A stretch of DNA of 64,000 nucleotides from Thermoanaerobaculia bacterium (GCA_027069135.1 JALXFE010000181.1:1-64000); one strand, 5' to 3'. Shown: positions 1 through 9,911, counted from the first letter of the stretch. Notes: generated from the letters alone by a model not told the origin. Numbers and translations: made by a program.

Positions 1-2
1 TC

Positions 3-731
3 CTGGGGCAGGCGATGCTCTTGGCCGCCACGGGATTGCTCCTCGGTGTCAACATCACCGTTACCGGCACCGACACGACCATCAAAATGCCTCGGCTCAG
101 CAGCCTCGATGTCGAAGCCGGCATCGGTGCCTGGACCTTCGCGGTCGGGGCTCTCCTCATCGTCGGCTGCTCCTTCAACGGCCGAGTCTGGCGAGGGACA
201 CAAGGTGCCCTAGGGCATTACCATTGGGCCCTGCCGGTAGAGAGACGGCTTCACGATCTGCTGCGGGTGGCCGCCGGATCGGCAGCCCTGGGAGCCATCT
301 GCGTCATCGTAATGGCCTCCACTGTAGTCACAGCGTTGCTCTTCGGCCACGGGGAGGAGATCGCTCGGTATCCTGTCGCGGCCTGGGCTGCAGCACTTCT
401 TGGGCCACAACTTCTCTATTTGCTCTTTGCAGCGGTGAGACTCGCCTCTCAGAGTCATCGACATCGCAGGATTCTTGGCATCCTCGGCGGATGCGTATTT
501 CTCTTCGTCATCCTGGGAGCCGCGGTAGGAGACACGTTTCTTCTGGCCATGTACCGAATCCTGTGGGGGCCCTTCGGCCTGATCACCGCCTGCTTCGGGC
601 CTACTCTCGTGCCTCTCCTCGAAGGCAAGGCGGTCGTACCGGGCCCCTGGTTACCAGCCTTCACCCTGTGGGCATTCTGGGCTCTGGCGGGCGTCACCGC
701 TGCTGCTAGCAGCCGGCCCAAAGACTTCTAA
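3..731 (+). CDS. Membrane protein, C-terminal part (5' end outside window)
   Basis: The frame is open to the left edge, so the Met at position 15 need not be the true start. About 240 residues are visible. They are strongly hydrophobic, with roughly six candidate membrane segments joined by short Arg/His-rich loops such as SQSHRHRR, and the protein ends in a short polar tail. I recognise no catalytic motif. It ends 64 bases before an ABC ATPase gene and points the same way. From that context it could be a membrane partner of the ABC exporter, but this is inference. An ABC-2-type permease fragment or an unrelated integral membrane protein are both possible. Confidence 0.55.
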   Translation: MGQAMLLAATGLLLGVNITVTGTDTTIKMPRLSSLDVEAGIGAWTFAVGALLIVGCSFNGRVWRGTQGALGHYHWALPVERRLHDLLRVAAGSAALGAICVIVMASTVVTALLFGHGEEIARYPVAAWAAALLGPQLLYLLFAAVRLASQSHRHRRILGILGGCVFLFVILGAAVGDTFLLAMYRILWGPFGLITACFGPTLVPLLEGKAVVPGPWLPAFTLWAFWALAGVTAAASSRPKDF

Positions 732-795
732 AACCCATGTCATCCGAAATCTTCGTCTCCTTTTCAACGTAGCTCTCCCCAGGAGGAACGTACCC

Positions 796-1746
796 ATGCT
801 CGAAATCCGCGATCTCGTCAAAGTCTATCCGGGCCCGGTCACCGCATTGCAGGGCGTCAACCTCGAAGTGCCGGAGGGTATGTTCGGCCTTCTGGGCCCC
901 AACGGAGCGGGCAAGAGCACCTTCATGCGTATCGTGGCGGGACTCCTGGAGGCGACGTCGGGCCAGGTTCTTCTCGATGGCGAAGACATCCTGGCGGACC
1001 CTCGCAAGGTCTGGAAGCGATTGGGCTACCTACCCCAAGAATTCGGCTTTTACCCGCATATGACTGGGGAGAAAATGCTGGCCCATCTGCTGCGGCTCAA
1101 GGGGGTTCAGGCTTCCGGGCGTACTCTGCGACAACTCTGCGGCGAGCTCCTGGAGCGGGTGAACCTCGCCCATGCCGCCGGCCGAAAAGTGAAGGGATAC
1201 TCCGGCGGCATGCGCCAACGCTTGGGCATCGCCCAGGCCATCGCCGGCAACCCTCGGCTGATCATCGTCGACGAGCCCACGGCGGGCCTCGATCCGGAGG
1301 AACGCCAACGCTTCTACCACCTTCTGGCAGAGCTCGCTCAGAACCGCATCGTCGTTCTTTCGACCCATATCGTCGAAGACGTCGGTGTTCTATGCCCTCG
1401 CTTCGCGGTTATCCGTCAGGGCAAGCTCGTGGCGAGCTCTCGCCCCTCTGAAGCCTTGGCCATGGTGGAAGGCCGGGTCTTTGAAGGCAGTGTCGATCCG
1501 AGCGAGGTTGCAGAGCTCAAACGCCGCCGGCAGGTGACCCAGAGCATCCTCTCGGAAGGCCGCCATCGGGTGAGGATCTTCGAGCCCTCCGGCGAGGCGC
1601 CCTTGGGCTTCGAAGAGGCCACGCCGTCCTTGGAAGATGCCTACTTCGTCCTCATGCGCCACGGCGGCGAAGTCCAAACCAGCCGACCGGACGAGGGCGG
1701 CGAGACCTTAGCGGAGCCCATTCATACTATGAGGAAAGAAGGATGA
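796..1746 (+). CDS. ABC transporter ATP-binding protein (ABC-2 exporter type)
   Basis: This is the cytoplasmic ATPase of an ABC exporter, 316 residues. Walker A is GPNGAGKST near residue 34, the signature is YSGGMRQRLG near 135, and Walker B is LIIVDEPTAGLDP near 155, followed by the switch His in STHIVED. About 90 residues follow the nucleotide-binding domain, as is common in ABC-2 (NatA/CcmA-like) ATPases. The start is supported by AGGAGG 10 bases upstream of the ATG. Its stop overlaps the start of the next gene by four bases (ATGA), so the two are almost certainly translated together. The exporter's substrate cannot be read from the sequence. Confidence 0.93.
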   Translation: MLEIRDLVKVYPGPVTALQGVNLEVPEGMFGLLGPNGAGKSTFMRIVAGLLEATSGQVLLDGEDILADPRKVWKRLGYLPQEFGFYPHMTGEKMLAHLLRLKGVQASGRTLRQLCGELLERVNLAHAAGRKVKGYSGGMRQRLGIAQAIAGNPRLIIVDEPTAGLDPEERQRFYHLLAELAQNRIVVLSTHIVEDVGVLCPRFAVIRQGKLVASSRPSEALAMVEGRVFEGSVDPSEVAELKRRRQVTQSILSEGRHRVRIFEPSGEAPLGFEEATPSLEDAYFVLMRHGGEVQTSRPDEGGETLAEPIHTMRKEG

Positions 1747-4700
1747 GCGCCTCCTCCAGGTTCCGCACTGTCTTTTCCGCCGATTTCTTCCACACCCTGA
1801 AGCGGCCCATGTTCTGGACCATGATCTGCATCATCGCATTCCTCGCCTGGGGAATGTCTACGGGCAACGTTCGGATCTCCAGTGGTGCTGCCACCGTCGG
1901 TGGACGTAGGGCCTGGATCACCTCGGAATTCAATGTCGCCTTTATTCTCTCCTTCGTCTCCGCCATGCTGATGGGTTTCTTTGCAGCTATCGCCGCGGGT
2001 ATGGCGATCATCCGGGATGATGAAACCAAGGTCGGGGAAGTGCTCCACGCCACCCCGTTGCGCCCTTCGGAGTACGCCTGGGGCAAGGTGCTCTCCTTGG
2101 TCAGCGTTTTTCTGATCGGTCTCTTCGGAGCCTCCGGGCTACTGATGTTCTTCAATCACGTGGTGCCGCACCCGGGGGAGCTGGAAATCTACGGCCCGCT
2201 GGTCCTCAGCAACTACTTGCGCCCGGCAGTGATCTTCGGCATGCCGTTCCTGGTCTTCCTCATCGGCTCCGTCTTCTATCTGGGAGAACGGACCCGGCGC
2301 CCCATCGTGGGTTTTCTCGTCCCCGTCGGCTTCATGCTGATCTGCGGCTTCTTCCTCTGGAATTGGAGTCCGACCTGGTTGGATCACTCCATCAATCGCT
2401 GGTTGATGTTCCTGGATCCCTCCGGGTTCCGCTGGCTCAACGAGACCTGGTTGAAAAAGGACCTGGGAGCCGATTTCTACAACACGGCCCACATCGGTCT
2501 CGACAGCGGATTCGTCGCGAGCCGTCTAGCCTGGATCGGCGTGGGTCTGCTGGCCATGGCGGCCACCGCCCGGCGCATGGAGAAAAAGCTCCGCTCGAGT
2601 GGCGAGCTTCGGCCCAAGAGGCAGTGGTTCTGGCGCCGTTGGCTCGAAGCCCGGCAAGACCGGCGCCGGGCCGCGGCCCCCGGCCCGGCCACAGGGGATC
2701 TCGTCATGAGCGCTACCCCGCCGGGCCTTTTCGCCGGCTTGAGCTTCTTTACAAAAGAGGAGTTCGGCCGTTTGATACGGGAACCCGCCATCTACCTCTT
2801 CGGCATCATCATCCTGTTGCAGACCTTGGGGACTTCGCTGATCTCGACCGGTCCCTTCGGCACCCTCGTTCTACTGACTCCGGGCCAACTGGCCATCTCG
2901 ACCGTGGGCCCCCTCTCCTTCATGGTCTGCCTCCTACTGATGTTCTTCACCGCCGAAGCCCTGCAGCGAGAAGAAGCCATGGGAACCCTGCCCCTCATCT
3001 ATTCCGGGCCGGCCAGGAGCTTCTCTCTGCTGGCAGGCAAGGCTTTGGGTAGCAGCCTGGTCGGGGTCGTGATGATCGTCGCCGTCTTCCTCGGCTGCGC
3101 CATCGCCTTGGCCGTTCAGGGCACCGTCCCTTTGTCGTTGACCCCATTCCTCCTGATCTGGGGCTTTCTGCTCTTCCCCACCTTCCTGCTGTGGACCGCC
3201 TTCGTCACCGCCGTGCAGGCCATTACCGGCAACCGCTTCGCCACCTATGGCGTCGCCCTGGCGGTCTTCGCAACCACCGCCTACGGGGCCATCGTAGGAG
3301 ATCTCACGTGGCTGACCAATTGGCCTCTTTGGGGAGCCCTCAGATGGAGCGATATGAGCCTTCTGGAGCTGGACCGCAAGGCCCTCGTCCTGAGCCGTCT
3401 CCTGGCTCTCGCCGGTACGGTCTTTCTTCTGGCGGTGGCGGTGAAATTCTTAAAGCGGCGAGCCTTCGACGCCACGAGAGTCCTCCACCGCCTCAAGCCC
3501 GGAGCCATCGCCCGCACGGCGGGTTCTCTGCTGCCCTGGGCCCTGGCGCCGGCAGCTTTGGGGATGACCCTCTATCTGGGAGTCGCCGAAGGTACCGGCG
3601 GTGAGGCGGCGGACAAGGCCGGCAAGGATTATTGGAAAGAAAACCTCGCCACCTGGCGAGACGTGGAGAATCCCTCCCTCATCGCCGTGGATCTGGACCT
3701 CGAGATCGAGCCGGCGAATCGTTGGCTCCGTTCGAAAGGGACCTTCGAGCTCCTCAACGAAACGGAAGAGACTCTGCGGCGCTTCGCTCTGACCGGGGGC
3801 CGCCATTGGCAGGACACGAAATGGACTCTCGACGGCGAATCCTACGAGCCCGACGACCGATCGAGACTCTACGTCTTTGAGACCGACGAGCCCCTCAAGC
3901 CAGGGGATCGCACGACGGTAGGCTTCGAGTTCCAGGGCTATTACCCGGACGGCATCTCTAAGAACGGCGGCGGCGCCGGCACCTTCATCCTCCCTTCCGG
4001 TGTCGTTCTCACTTCCTTCAGCCCGTCCTTCATTCCCCTCCTCGGCTACCAGGAAGGGGTCGGGGTGGATGACGACAACCGCTACGAGCCGAAGGAGTTT
4101 CCGGACGATTTCAACGAAGACCGTCTCAAGCCCTTCACCGGCTCCCCGAGCCCTTTCACGACCCGAGTTCGGATTACCGCTCCGGCGGACTTCACCATGA
4201 ACTCCGTCGGGGTTCGGACGGAGGAATCTCTCGAGGACGGCAAGAAGACCGTCGAATGGGTCAGTGACCATCCGGTACGCTTCTTCAACGTCGTCGGCGG
4301 CCGGTGGAAGGTCAAAGAGGGGAACGGTACGAAGCTCTTCTACCATCCGGAGCACACCTACAACGTCGACGAGATCTCGCGTATTCTGGACGCCGCCCGG
4401 AAACACTATTCCGAGTGGTTTTACCCCTACCCCTGGCGGGAGCTCAAGATCAGTGAGTTTCCTGCGTTGGCCACCTATGCCCAAGGCTTTCCCACCAACA
4501 TTACCTTCTCAGAAGGCATCGGATTTCTCTCCAAACAAGACGATAAAACCGACGTCGTTGCGATGGTCACAGCCCATGAGATCGCTCACCAATGGTGGGC
4601 CAACCTTCTCACTCCCGGCCAGGGACCGGGCGGTAATCTCCTCTCCGAAGGGATGTCCCACTTTTCGACCATGATGCTCGCCGAGGAGATCAACGGCCCT

Positions 4701-5360
4701 CGGGCCCGCATGGAGTTTTCCAAGCGCATTGAAGAGCGCTACGGAGACCGCCGCCGCAAGGACGCAGAACAAGGATTGGTGAAGATCGATGGCTCGAGGC
4801 CCGGTGACACCACCGTGACCTACGACAAAGGGGGCTGGGTCTTCTGGATGACCATGGACCACCTGGGCCGGGAAGCCATGCTCGCGGGCTTACGTCAATT
4901 CATCGAAACCTACAAGGACGGACCGGACTACCCGGTGCTCCAAGACTTCACCGCGACCTTGAGGCCCTTCGCCACGGAGCCTCAAGCCTTCGATCGTTTC
5001 GTCGATCAGTGGTACCACCAGGTCGTGCTGCCGGAGTTCAAGATCCACGAGGCCAAATACGAAAAGATCGATAGCCGAGACGCTGAAGGGCCAAGCAACG
5101 CCTGGAAGATTTCTTTCGAGGTCGAAAACAAAGGCACCGGCGATGTGGTCGTCGAAATCGCCGCGGTCAAGGGCGAACGCTTCAACGACGACGGGGAGCC
5201 CCGGGAGGACTACCGCCAGCAGGTCCAGGAAATTCGGATCGCCGCCGGAGGTCGGGAGGCCGTCGAGATCTTCGCCCCCTTCGAGCCGGAGAAAGTCGTC
5301 GTCGATCCGAATGTTCGCCTCCTCCAACTGCGCCGCAACCGCGCCTTAGCGGAGCTATAG
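1743..5360 (+). CDS. ABC-2 permease fused to M1 metallopeptidase
   Basis: A 1205-residue fusion. The first 620 or so residues carry about twelve membrane segments, looking like two ABC-2 permease halves joined by a charged linker (around residues 280-320). The rest is a gluzincin (M1 aminopeptidase-like) domain with zinc site HEIAH at residues 945-949 and a probable third ligand Glu at 969, one residue further on than the usual X18 spacing. A TYDKGG motif matches the catalytic Tyr region of M1 enzymes. The typical GAMEN exopeptidase motif is not visible; the corresponding stretch reads YAQGFPTN. With the overlapping ATPase upstream it should form an exporter with a built-in peptidase, the peptidase domain following the last membrane span. 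Similar permease-M1 fusions are known in Acidobacteriota and Bacteroidota. The substrate is unknown. Confidence 0.9.
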   Translation: MSASSRFRTVFSADFFHTLKRPMFWTMICIIAFLAWGMSTGNVRISSGAATVGGRRAWITSEFNVAFILSFVSAMLMGFFAAIAAGMAIIRDDETKVGEVLHATPLRPSEYAWGKVLSLVSVFLIGLFGASGLLMFFNHVVPHPGELEIYGPLVLSNYLRPAVIFGMPFLVFLIGSVFYLGERTRRPIVGFLVPVGFMLICGFFLWNWSPTWLDHSINRWLMFLDPSGFRWLNETWLKKDLGADFYNTAHIGLDSGFVASRLAWIGVGLLAMAATARRMEKKLRSSGELRPKRQWFWRRWLEARQDRRRAAAPGPATGDLVMSATPPGLFAGLSFFTKEEFGRLIREPAIYLFGIIILLQTLGTSLISTGPFGTLVLLTPGQLAISTVGPLSFMVCLLLMFFTAEALQREEAMGTLPLIYSGPARSFSLLAGKALGSSLVGVVMIVAVFLGCAIALAVQGTVPLSLTPFLLIWGFLLFPTFLLWTAFVTAVQAITGNRFATYGVALAVFATTAYGAIVGDLTWLTNWPLWGALRWSDMSLLELDRKALVLSRLLALAGTVFLLAVAVKFLKRRAFDATRVLHRLKPGAIARTAGSLLPWALAPAALGMTLYLGVAEGTGGEAADKAGKDYWKENLATWRDVENPSLIAVDLDLEIEPANRWLRSKGTFELLNETEETLRRFALTGGRHWQDTKWTLDGESYEPDDRSRLYVFETDEPLKPGDRTTVGFEFQGYYPDGISKNGGGAGTFILPSGVVLTSFSPSFIPLLGYQEGVGVDDDNRYEPKEFPDDFNEDRLKPFTGSPSPFTTRVRITAPADFTMNSVGVRTEESLEDGKKTVEWVSDHPVRFFNVVGGRWKVKEGNGTKLFYHPEHTYNVDEISRILDAARKHYSEWFYPYPWRELKISEFPALATYAQGFPTNITFSEGIGFLSKQDDKTDVVAMVTAHEIAHQWWANLLTPGQGPGGNLLSEGMSHFSTMMLAEEINGPRARMEFSKRIEERYGDRRRKDAEQGLVKIDGSRPGDTTVTYDKGGWVFWMTMDHLGREAMLAGLRQFIETYKDGPDYPVLQDFTATLRPFATEPQAFDRFVDQWYHQVVLPEFKIHEAKYEKIDSRDAEGPSNAWKISFEVENKGTGDVVVEIAAVKGERFNDDGEPREDYRQQVQEIRIAAGGREAVEIFAPFEPEKVVVDPNVRLLQLRRNRALAEL

Positions 5361-5741
5361 GAAGTAGACGGCCGGAGCCACGGAAATCATGAAATACCTA
5401 TGTATTCATTTCTTTCACCGGGAGCGCCAGCCTCAAAGATCAACCCCTGCGGGATCATTCATCAAAAGAAATGCCTATCATCCTCTCGCCTACAATCGTA
5501 GGACTCGCGACCACACCCTTGTCATGGATCGCCTGACAGATTTGATGGTATGACCGAAACCCTTACCCGCTAGAGCATGGATGAGACCCAACCTTCCTGA
5601 AATTCAGGGTATGATTTGGGTTCTAGGACGCCCAATATGGCGATGGCGGGTTCCGGTACCCCGCCATCGGCCTTGTAGAAGATCGCTTCGCCTGGCAGGG
5701 CTCACCGCCTTCGCCACGGGCTGCGAGGAAGGAGCCACTCC
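5361..5741. other. Intergenic leader before the C25 protease gene
   Basis: A 381-base gap with no convincing gene. It is more AT-rich than its surroundings in the first half. A perfect 10-base inverted repeat lies at 5641-5669 (listed separately). Around 5610-5628 there is a degenerate resemblance to the G-rich repeat seen elsewhere in the window. A GAGGAAGGAG ribosome-binding stretch precedes the ATG at 5742. Confidence 0.5.
5641..5669 (+). promoter_or_regulatory. Perfect inverted repeat (hairpin) in 5' leader
   Basis: CGATGGCGGG at 5641-5650 is the exact reverse complement of CCCGCCATCG at 5660-5669, with a 9-base loop. It ends 72 bases before the start of the C25 protease gene. No T-run follows, so an intrinsic terminator is unlikely. 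A structured leader, an operator or a REP-like palindrome are possible; the sequence cannot separate these. Confidence 0.45.
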
Positions 5742-8700
5742 ATGAGATCTCCAGTCATACGATTCGTCATTCTCACCCTCCCCCTCTTCCTCGCCGTTCC
5801 TGGCGCCGCCACGATCTATACCTATGACAATACGACCGCTGGGACGGTCAACGAAACCGTCACCCCTTGCGTAAACCCTCTCGTGCGCACCTTTACCGTC
5901 AACGACAGCTTTACGGTCAGCTCCATCGCTCTGGGCCTGAATATCACGCATACCTTTCGGGGAGACCTGCGAGGCATTCTCCTAGCTCCGGGAGGTTCCT
6001 CCTTTCAATTCGTCACCGAGTTTGGTGGGGACGGCGACGACAACTACGACATCCTGGTCTCCACCAATACCGAAGGCTCTTTGGATGATGGCGATTTCGA
6101 CCCGATCGCTGCCCCTTTCTTCAACCGCTTGGTATCCGTCGGCGGAATGAATTTCTTCACCGGCAATGCCTCCGGTACCTGGACCCTCCAAATCTGCGAC
6201 GCCTTCGGCGGTGACTCAGGTACCTTCAATAGGGCCCGTTTGATCCTGACGAGTTCCCAGGCTGTAGCGTCCCGCTGTACCGGGACCATGACCTTCGATT
6301 GGGGTAGCAACGGTGACAACACGGCCTTTGCCAGTTTCACCGTCGGGGACGTAACCGTCACCCAAGGGGCCACCACGGATGTTGCCGGGACGGGATCCTC
6401 CAATGTCTTCCAGACCAAGACCTCCAGTCAGGGGGCGCACGCGGGATATTACCGGTTGACCATGAATGCGACGGCGGTCCCCGGAACACAAGATAGCGAA
6501 GCTGTCGGGTTGACGACCAACTTTTCATTCTCGCGTCCGGCAAGCGATCTATCCTTCGCCCTTCTAGACGTCGACACCAACAACACCTCCTGGGAGGATC
6601 TGGTCTCCGTCGAGGGGACGGACGCCTCCGGGAACACCATTCCCTTTACCCTGACCCCTGCCGGTACCGGAGCCCAAAACGCGGGGGGTAGTGCCGAGGG
6701 AGATACCGCCTCCGCTCCGACATCCAACAACGGCAACGTCGATTTCGTCTTCGAGGGCGGCGTGACAAACCTCCGGATCAATTACGACCAGGAGAGCGCC
6801 CCGGCCATCGAGAACAACTTCATGATCGTCGGCGTCAGTGACTTCTCGTTCTGCGCCTACGACTACGGCGATGCCCCGAATTCCTATGGCACCCTCTTGA
6901 GCGGCGGAGCTCGGCACGCCCTCGGCAGTCGCAACCTCTACCTCGGCGCAAATCCCCCGGACGGTGAGACGGACGGCCAGCCCGGGGCGCCTTCAACCTC
7001 CGACGACACCACCGCGATCGGCGGCGTCGATGACGAAGACGGCGTGGCGACCTTTCCCGCCTATTCCGCGGGCTCGACAACCTACACGGTCTCGGTAACC
7101 GCCAACAACCTCTCGACCACCCAAGCAGCGACCTTGGTCGGCTTCCTCGACTGGAATCGGGACGGAGATTTCCTCGATGTCGGTGAGACCTCCGCCAGCG
7201 TCAATGTTCCGGCCAATACTCTTGTTGGCACCTTCAACGTCACCTGGAGCGGTGTACCGGCCAACGCTGGCGGGACCTCCTCCACCTACGCCCGATTCCG
7301 CATCTCTTTTACGGCCTCCGAAGTCACCTCCCCTACAGGTTTGGCAACCAGCGGCGAGGTCGAGGACTACCAGATTCCTCCCAATACTTTGCCCGTGAGC
7401 TTGGCTCAGTTCCTGGCGGAGCCCACCGCCACCGGCTTGCAGGTGGGTTGGAAAACCGAAACCGAGACCGCTACCGTCGGCTACCGTATTCTTGCCGTCA
7501 CTGAGGACGGGGAAGTGCCGCTGACCCCGAACCTGATTCCCAGCCGCTGGACGGATTCGCTCACCCTCGAGAGCTACGCTCTGGAGCTGACGACTCGAGA
7601 CCTGCCGCCCCAGAAGATCTCGGCACTGGTGCTCGTCGACATCGACACCCGAGGTATCGAGAGGCGTCATGGTCCCTTCGAGCTCGGGCGCTCCTACGGT
7701 GAGGAGCCCCAGCGATCCGCCATCGATTGGGCCTCGATCGCCCGCCAATCCGAGCTTCGAACCGACCCGCGGGGCCTGACCCTCGGAACCGAAAACAAGG
7801 GCGGATTTCCCGTCGCCGAGTTGCGCATCGAAGAAGAGGGCCTATATCGGCTGACCTACACAGATCTCCTCGCCGCCGGTCTCGAGTTCGCCGATGCCCC
7901 CGTGGATCGAATAGGGCTCTCCGCTTCCCGCACGGCAACACCCGTGCCCCTGTACGTAGAAGCCGGAAGCGAGACACCGGGGACTTTCGGACCGGGAGGC
8001 TTCCTCGAGTTCCGAGGCATTCCCGTCGTGGGCAGCCTTCATACGAAGCAGCGGGTCTATCGCCTGGAGGTCCTTTCCGGGCGGGCCCTTCGGCCTCAAG
8101 TCGTCGCTGCCCCGCCTCGCGGGCAGGAGCTTCCGGAGTACCTGGCAACGACTCGTATCAACCGGGACCGGGCCTACAGCTTCGCCTCTCCCAACGGCGA
8201 CCCCTGGTACGAGGACCGGGTCCTGGCCAACGGCGGACCCGGAAGTCGCAGCTTTGTCTTCGAAATCGACGGACTGACCCGCTCTGAAGGTGTCCTGAGC
8301 GTCGACCTCTGGGGGGTCACCGACTGGCCCGGGGATGGCCTGGACCATCATCTTCAACTGGAGCTCAACGGCCAGCAGCTGGCTGATGATCGCTTCGACG
8401 GATTGACCCCGCGCAGCTATGACCTACCCCTACCCTCGGGGTTGTTGGAGGAGGGAGAAAACCGTCTCACTCTCCGCCTGCCGGGAGACACCGGCTTCGC
8501 CTTCGATCTCGTCCACATGGATCGCTATAGCGTCACCTTCCCAAGACGCTTCACAGCTCGCGACGGGCGCCTCGTCCTTGAAGATATCCAAGGGCGTGTG
8601 GAGGTCGACGGCATCTTCCAGCCGGAGGTCGTGATCTGGGCCCGTGGCGGCCGAGCTCGCCTGACCGGGGCCCGGGTGAGGGCGGTCAAGAACGGGTACC

Positions 8701-9851
8701 GGGTGGGCGTGCAGCTGCCGCAGGTACTCGGTGCCGAGACCGTTGCCGAGATCTCGGCCGTGGGGGCCCTGCTCAAGCCACGGATCTCCCCAGCCCGCCC
8801 GGTGCCCGGGAATCTCCTCGAGGGGCCGGCGGAGTACCTGATCATCACCCACCCGAGCTTCGCCGACGGCCTGGCCCCCTTAGTCCGGGAGCGGCTGAAC
8901 CAGGGGCTTTCGGTGAAAACCGTGGATGTGTTGGACCTTTACTCCGAGTACACCGGCGGCGAGGTGGACCCCACAGCGATTCGTAGTTACGTCCGGCAGG
9001 CCGCCGCCGCCATGGGAACACGCTTCGTGCTCCTGATCGGTGGTGGGACCTATGACCCCTTCGACAACTTAGGGCTCGGCTCGATGAGCTTCCTGCCCAC
9101 CCTTTACACTCAGACCGACGACCTGATCCGCTACTCCCCTTCTGACCCCCTCTTCGGTGACCTCGACCTGGACGGCGTCCCGGACATCCCTGTCGGCCGT
9201 TTCCCGGTGCGCACGGCGGCGGAGCTCGACCTCCTGGTCGCCAAGACCCTCGCCTTCCGGAACACCGCGGCGGCGGCTCTCTTTGCCGCCGATGAAGACC
9301 CGGCCGAAACCTTCACCAGCCTCAGTGAGGCCCTGGTGGACCAAGTCCCCGAAGACTGGCCCGTTACCACCGCCTATATCGACGACGACGGGATCATCGA
9401 CGCACGCGCTACCCTTCTGGCCGCCTTCGACCAAGGGCCGGCGCTGGTCAGCTTCGTCGGCCATTCCGGGCCCACCGTCTGGAGCTTCCAGAATCTCTTT
9501 TCGAGCCGTGACGCGGATCGCCTGGTCAACGAGAATCCGTCCCTGGTGGTGCAATGGGGTTGCTGGAACACCTACCACGTCGCCGCTGCCTACGACACTC
9601 TGGGCCACCGCCTGTTGCTGTCGGGCCCCACCGGAGCCGCTGCCGTCCTCGGCTCGGCGACCCTCTCCAAGGCTGTCTCGGACGCCCTCATCGGCCCCCA
9701 GATCACCGCCCGCCTCTTCGATCCAGGCAAGACCATCGGCCAGGCGATGATCGAGGCCAAACAACGGATCGCGGAGGAAGGGAGCGACCTGCGGGACGTC
9801 CTCGCCGGCTGGACGCTATTAGGCGACCCGGCCCTCGTCTTGGAACCCTAA
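5742..9851 (+). CDS. Exported C25 (gingipain-like) cysteine protease with P-domain and GEVED domain
   Basis: A 1369-residue exported protein. An N-terminal signal peptide (residues 1 to about 22) is followed by a proprotein-convertase P-like beta-sandwich (about 25-165), a segment with the choice-of-anchor look (about 175-365), and a GEVED domain (about 375-545) recognised by FLDWNRDGDF and GEVEDY. After a beta-rich linker region comes a peptidase C25 domain (about 1030-1365). The catalytic pair is visible as His1241 in SFVGHSG and Cys1274 in QWGCWNTYH, and there is a typical LLIGGGTYDPFDN strand. It would cleave proteins outside the cell or at the surface. The protein ends right after the protease domain at GDPALVLEP, with no type IX secretion C-terminal domain, so the export route after Sec is unclear. 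The start is set by GAGGAAGGAG upstream. Confidence 0.85.
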   Translation: MRSPVIRFVILTLPLFLAVPGAATIYTYDNTTAGTVNETVTPCVNPLVRTFTVNDSFTVSSIALGLNITHTFRGDLRGILLAPGGSSFQFVTEFGGDGDDNYDILVSTNTEGSLDDGDFDPIAAPFFNRLVSVGGMNFFTGNASGTWTLQICDAFGGDSGTFNRARLILTSSQAVASRCTGTMTFDWGSNGDNTAFASFTVGDVTVTQGATTDVAGTGSSNVFQTKTSSQGAHAGYYRLTMNATAVPGTQDSEAVGLTTNFSFSRPASDLSFALLDVDTNNTSWEDLVSVEGTDASGNTIPFTLTPAGTGAQNAGGSAEGDTASAPTSNNGNVDFVFEGGVTNLRINYDQESAPAIENNFMIVGVSDFSFCAYDYGDAPNSYGTLLSGGARHALGSRNLYLGANPPDGETDGQPGAPSTSDDTTAIGGVDDEDGVATFPAYSAGSTTYTVSVTANNLSTTQAATLVGFLDWNRDGDFLDVGETSASVNVPANTLVGTFNVTWSGVPANAGGTSSTYARFRISFTASEVTSPTGLATSGEVEDYQIPPNTLPVSLAQFLAEPTATGLQVGWKTETETATVGYRILAVTEDGEVPLTPNLIPSRWTDSLTLESYALELTTRDLPPQKISALVLVDIDTRGIERRHGPFELGRSYGEEPQRSAIDWASIARQSELRTDPRGLTLGTENKGGFPVAELRIEEEGLYRLTYTDLLAAGLEFADAPVDRIGLSASRTATPVPLYVEAGSETPGTFGPGGFLEFRGIPVVGSLHTKQRVYRLEVLSGRALRPQVVAAPPRGQELPEYLATTRINRDRAYSFASPNGDPWYEDRVLANGGPGSRSFVFEIDGLTRSEGVLSVDLWGVTDWPGDGLDHHLQLELNGQQLADDRFDGLTPRSYDLPLPSGLLEEGENRLTLRLPGDTGFAFDLVHMDRYSVTFPRRFTARDGRLVLEDIQGRVEVDGIFQPEVVIWARGGRARLTGARVRAVKNGYRVGVQLPQVLGAETVAEISAVGALLKPRISPARPVPGNLLEGPAEYLIITHPSFADGLAPLVRERLNQGLSVKTVDVLDLYSEYTGGEVDPTAIRSYVRQAAAAMGTRFVLLIGGGTYDPFDNLGLGSMSFLPTLYTQTDDLIRYSPSDPLFGDLDLDGVPDIPVGRFPVRTAAELDLLVAKTLAFRNTAAAALFAADEDPAETFTSLSEALVDQVPEDWPVTTAYIDDDGIIDARATLLAAFDQGPALVSFVGHSGPTVWSFQNLFSSRDADRLVNENPSLVVQWGCWNTYHVAAAYDTLGHRLLLSGPTGAAAVLGSATLSKAVSDALIGPQITARLFDPGKTIGQAMIEAKQRIAEEGSDLRDVLAGWTLLGDPALVLEP

Positions 9852-9853
9852 TG

Positions 9854-9874
9854 CGCATGGGATTAGGGTGGGAC
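9854..9874 (+). repeat. G-rich dispersed repeat, copy 1
   Basis: CGCATGGGATTAGGGTGGGA plus C, three bases after the C25 gene stop. It shares a GGGATTWGGGTGGG core with four other intergenic sites. Here the core is followed by ACCTCGGG, giving four G-runs, and by the palindrome GGGAATTCCC. GGTGGG can also pair with the CCCACC that follows. It is a REP-like candidate given the RAYT gene at 13926-14867. Confidence 0.6.
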
Positions 9875-9911
9875 CTCGGGAATTCCCCACCTTGAAAGAC
9901 AAAATCGGCTA

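Noticed and set aside
3450-4484. 344-codon open frame opposite the M1 peptidase
   Set aside because: It is antisense to a zinc peptidase domain with intact motifs.
5607-5630. Sixth copy of the G-rich repeat
   Set aside because: TATGATTTGGGTTCTAGGAC keeps only part of the core; too degenerate to count.
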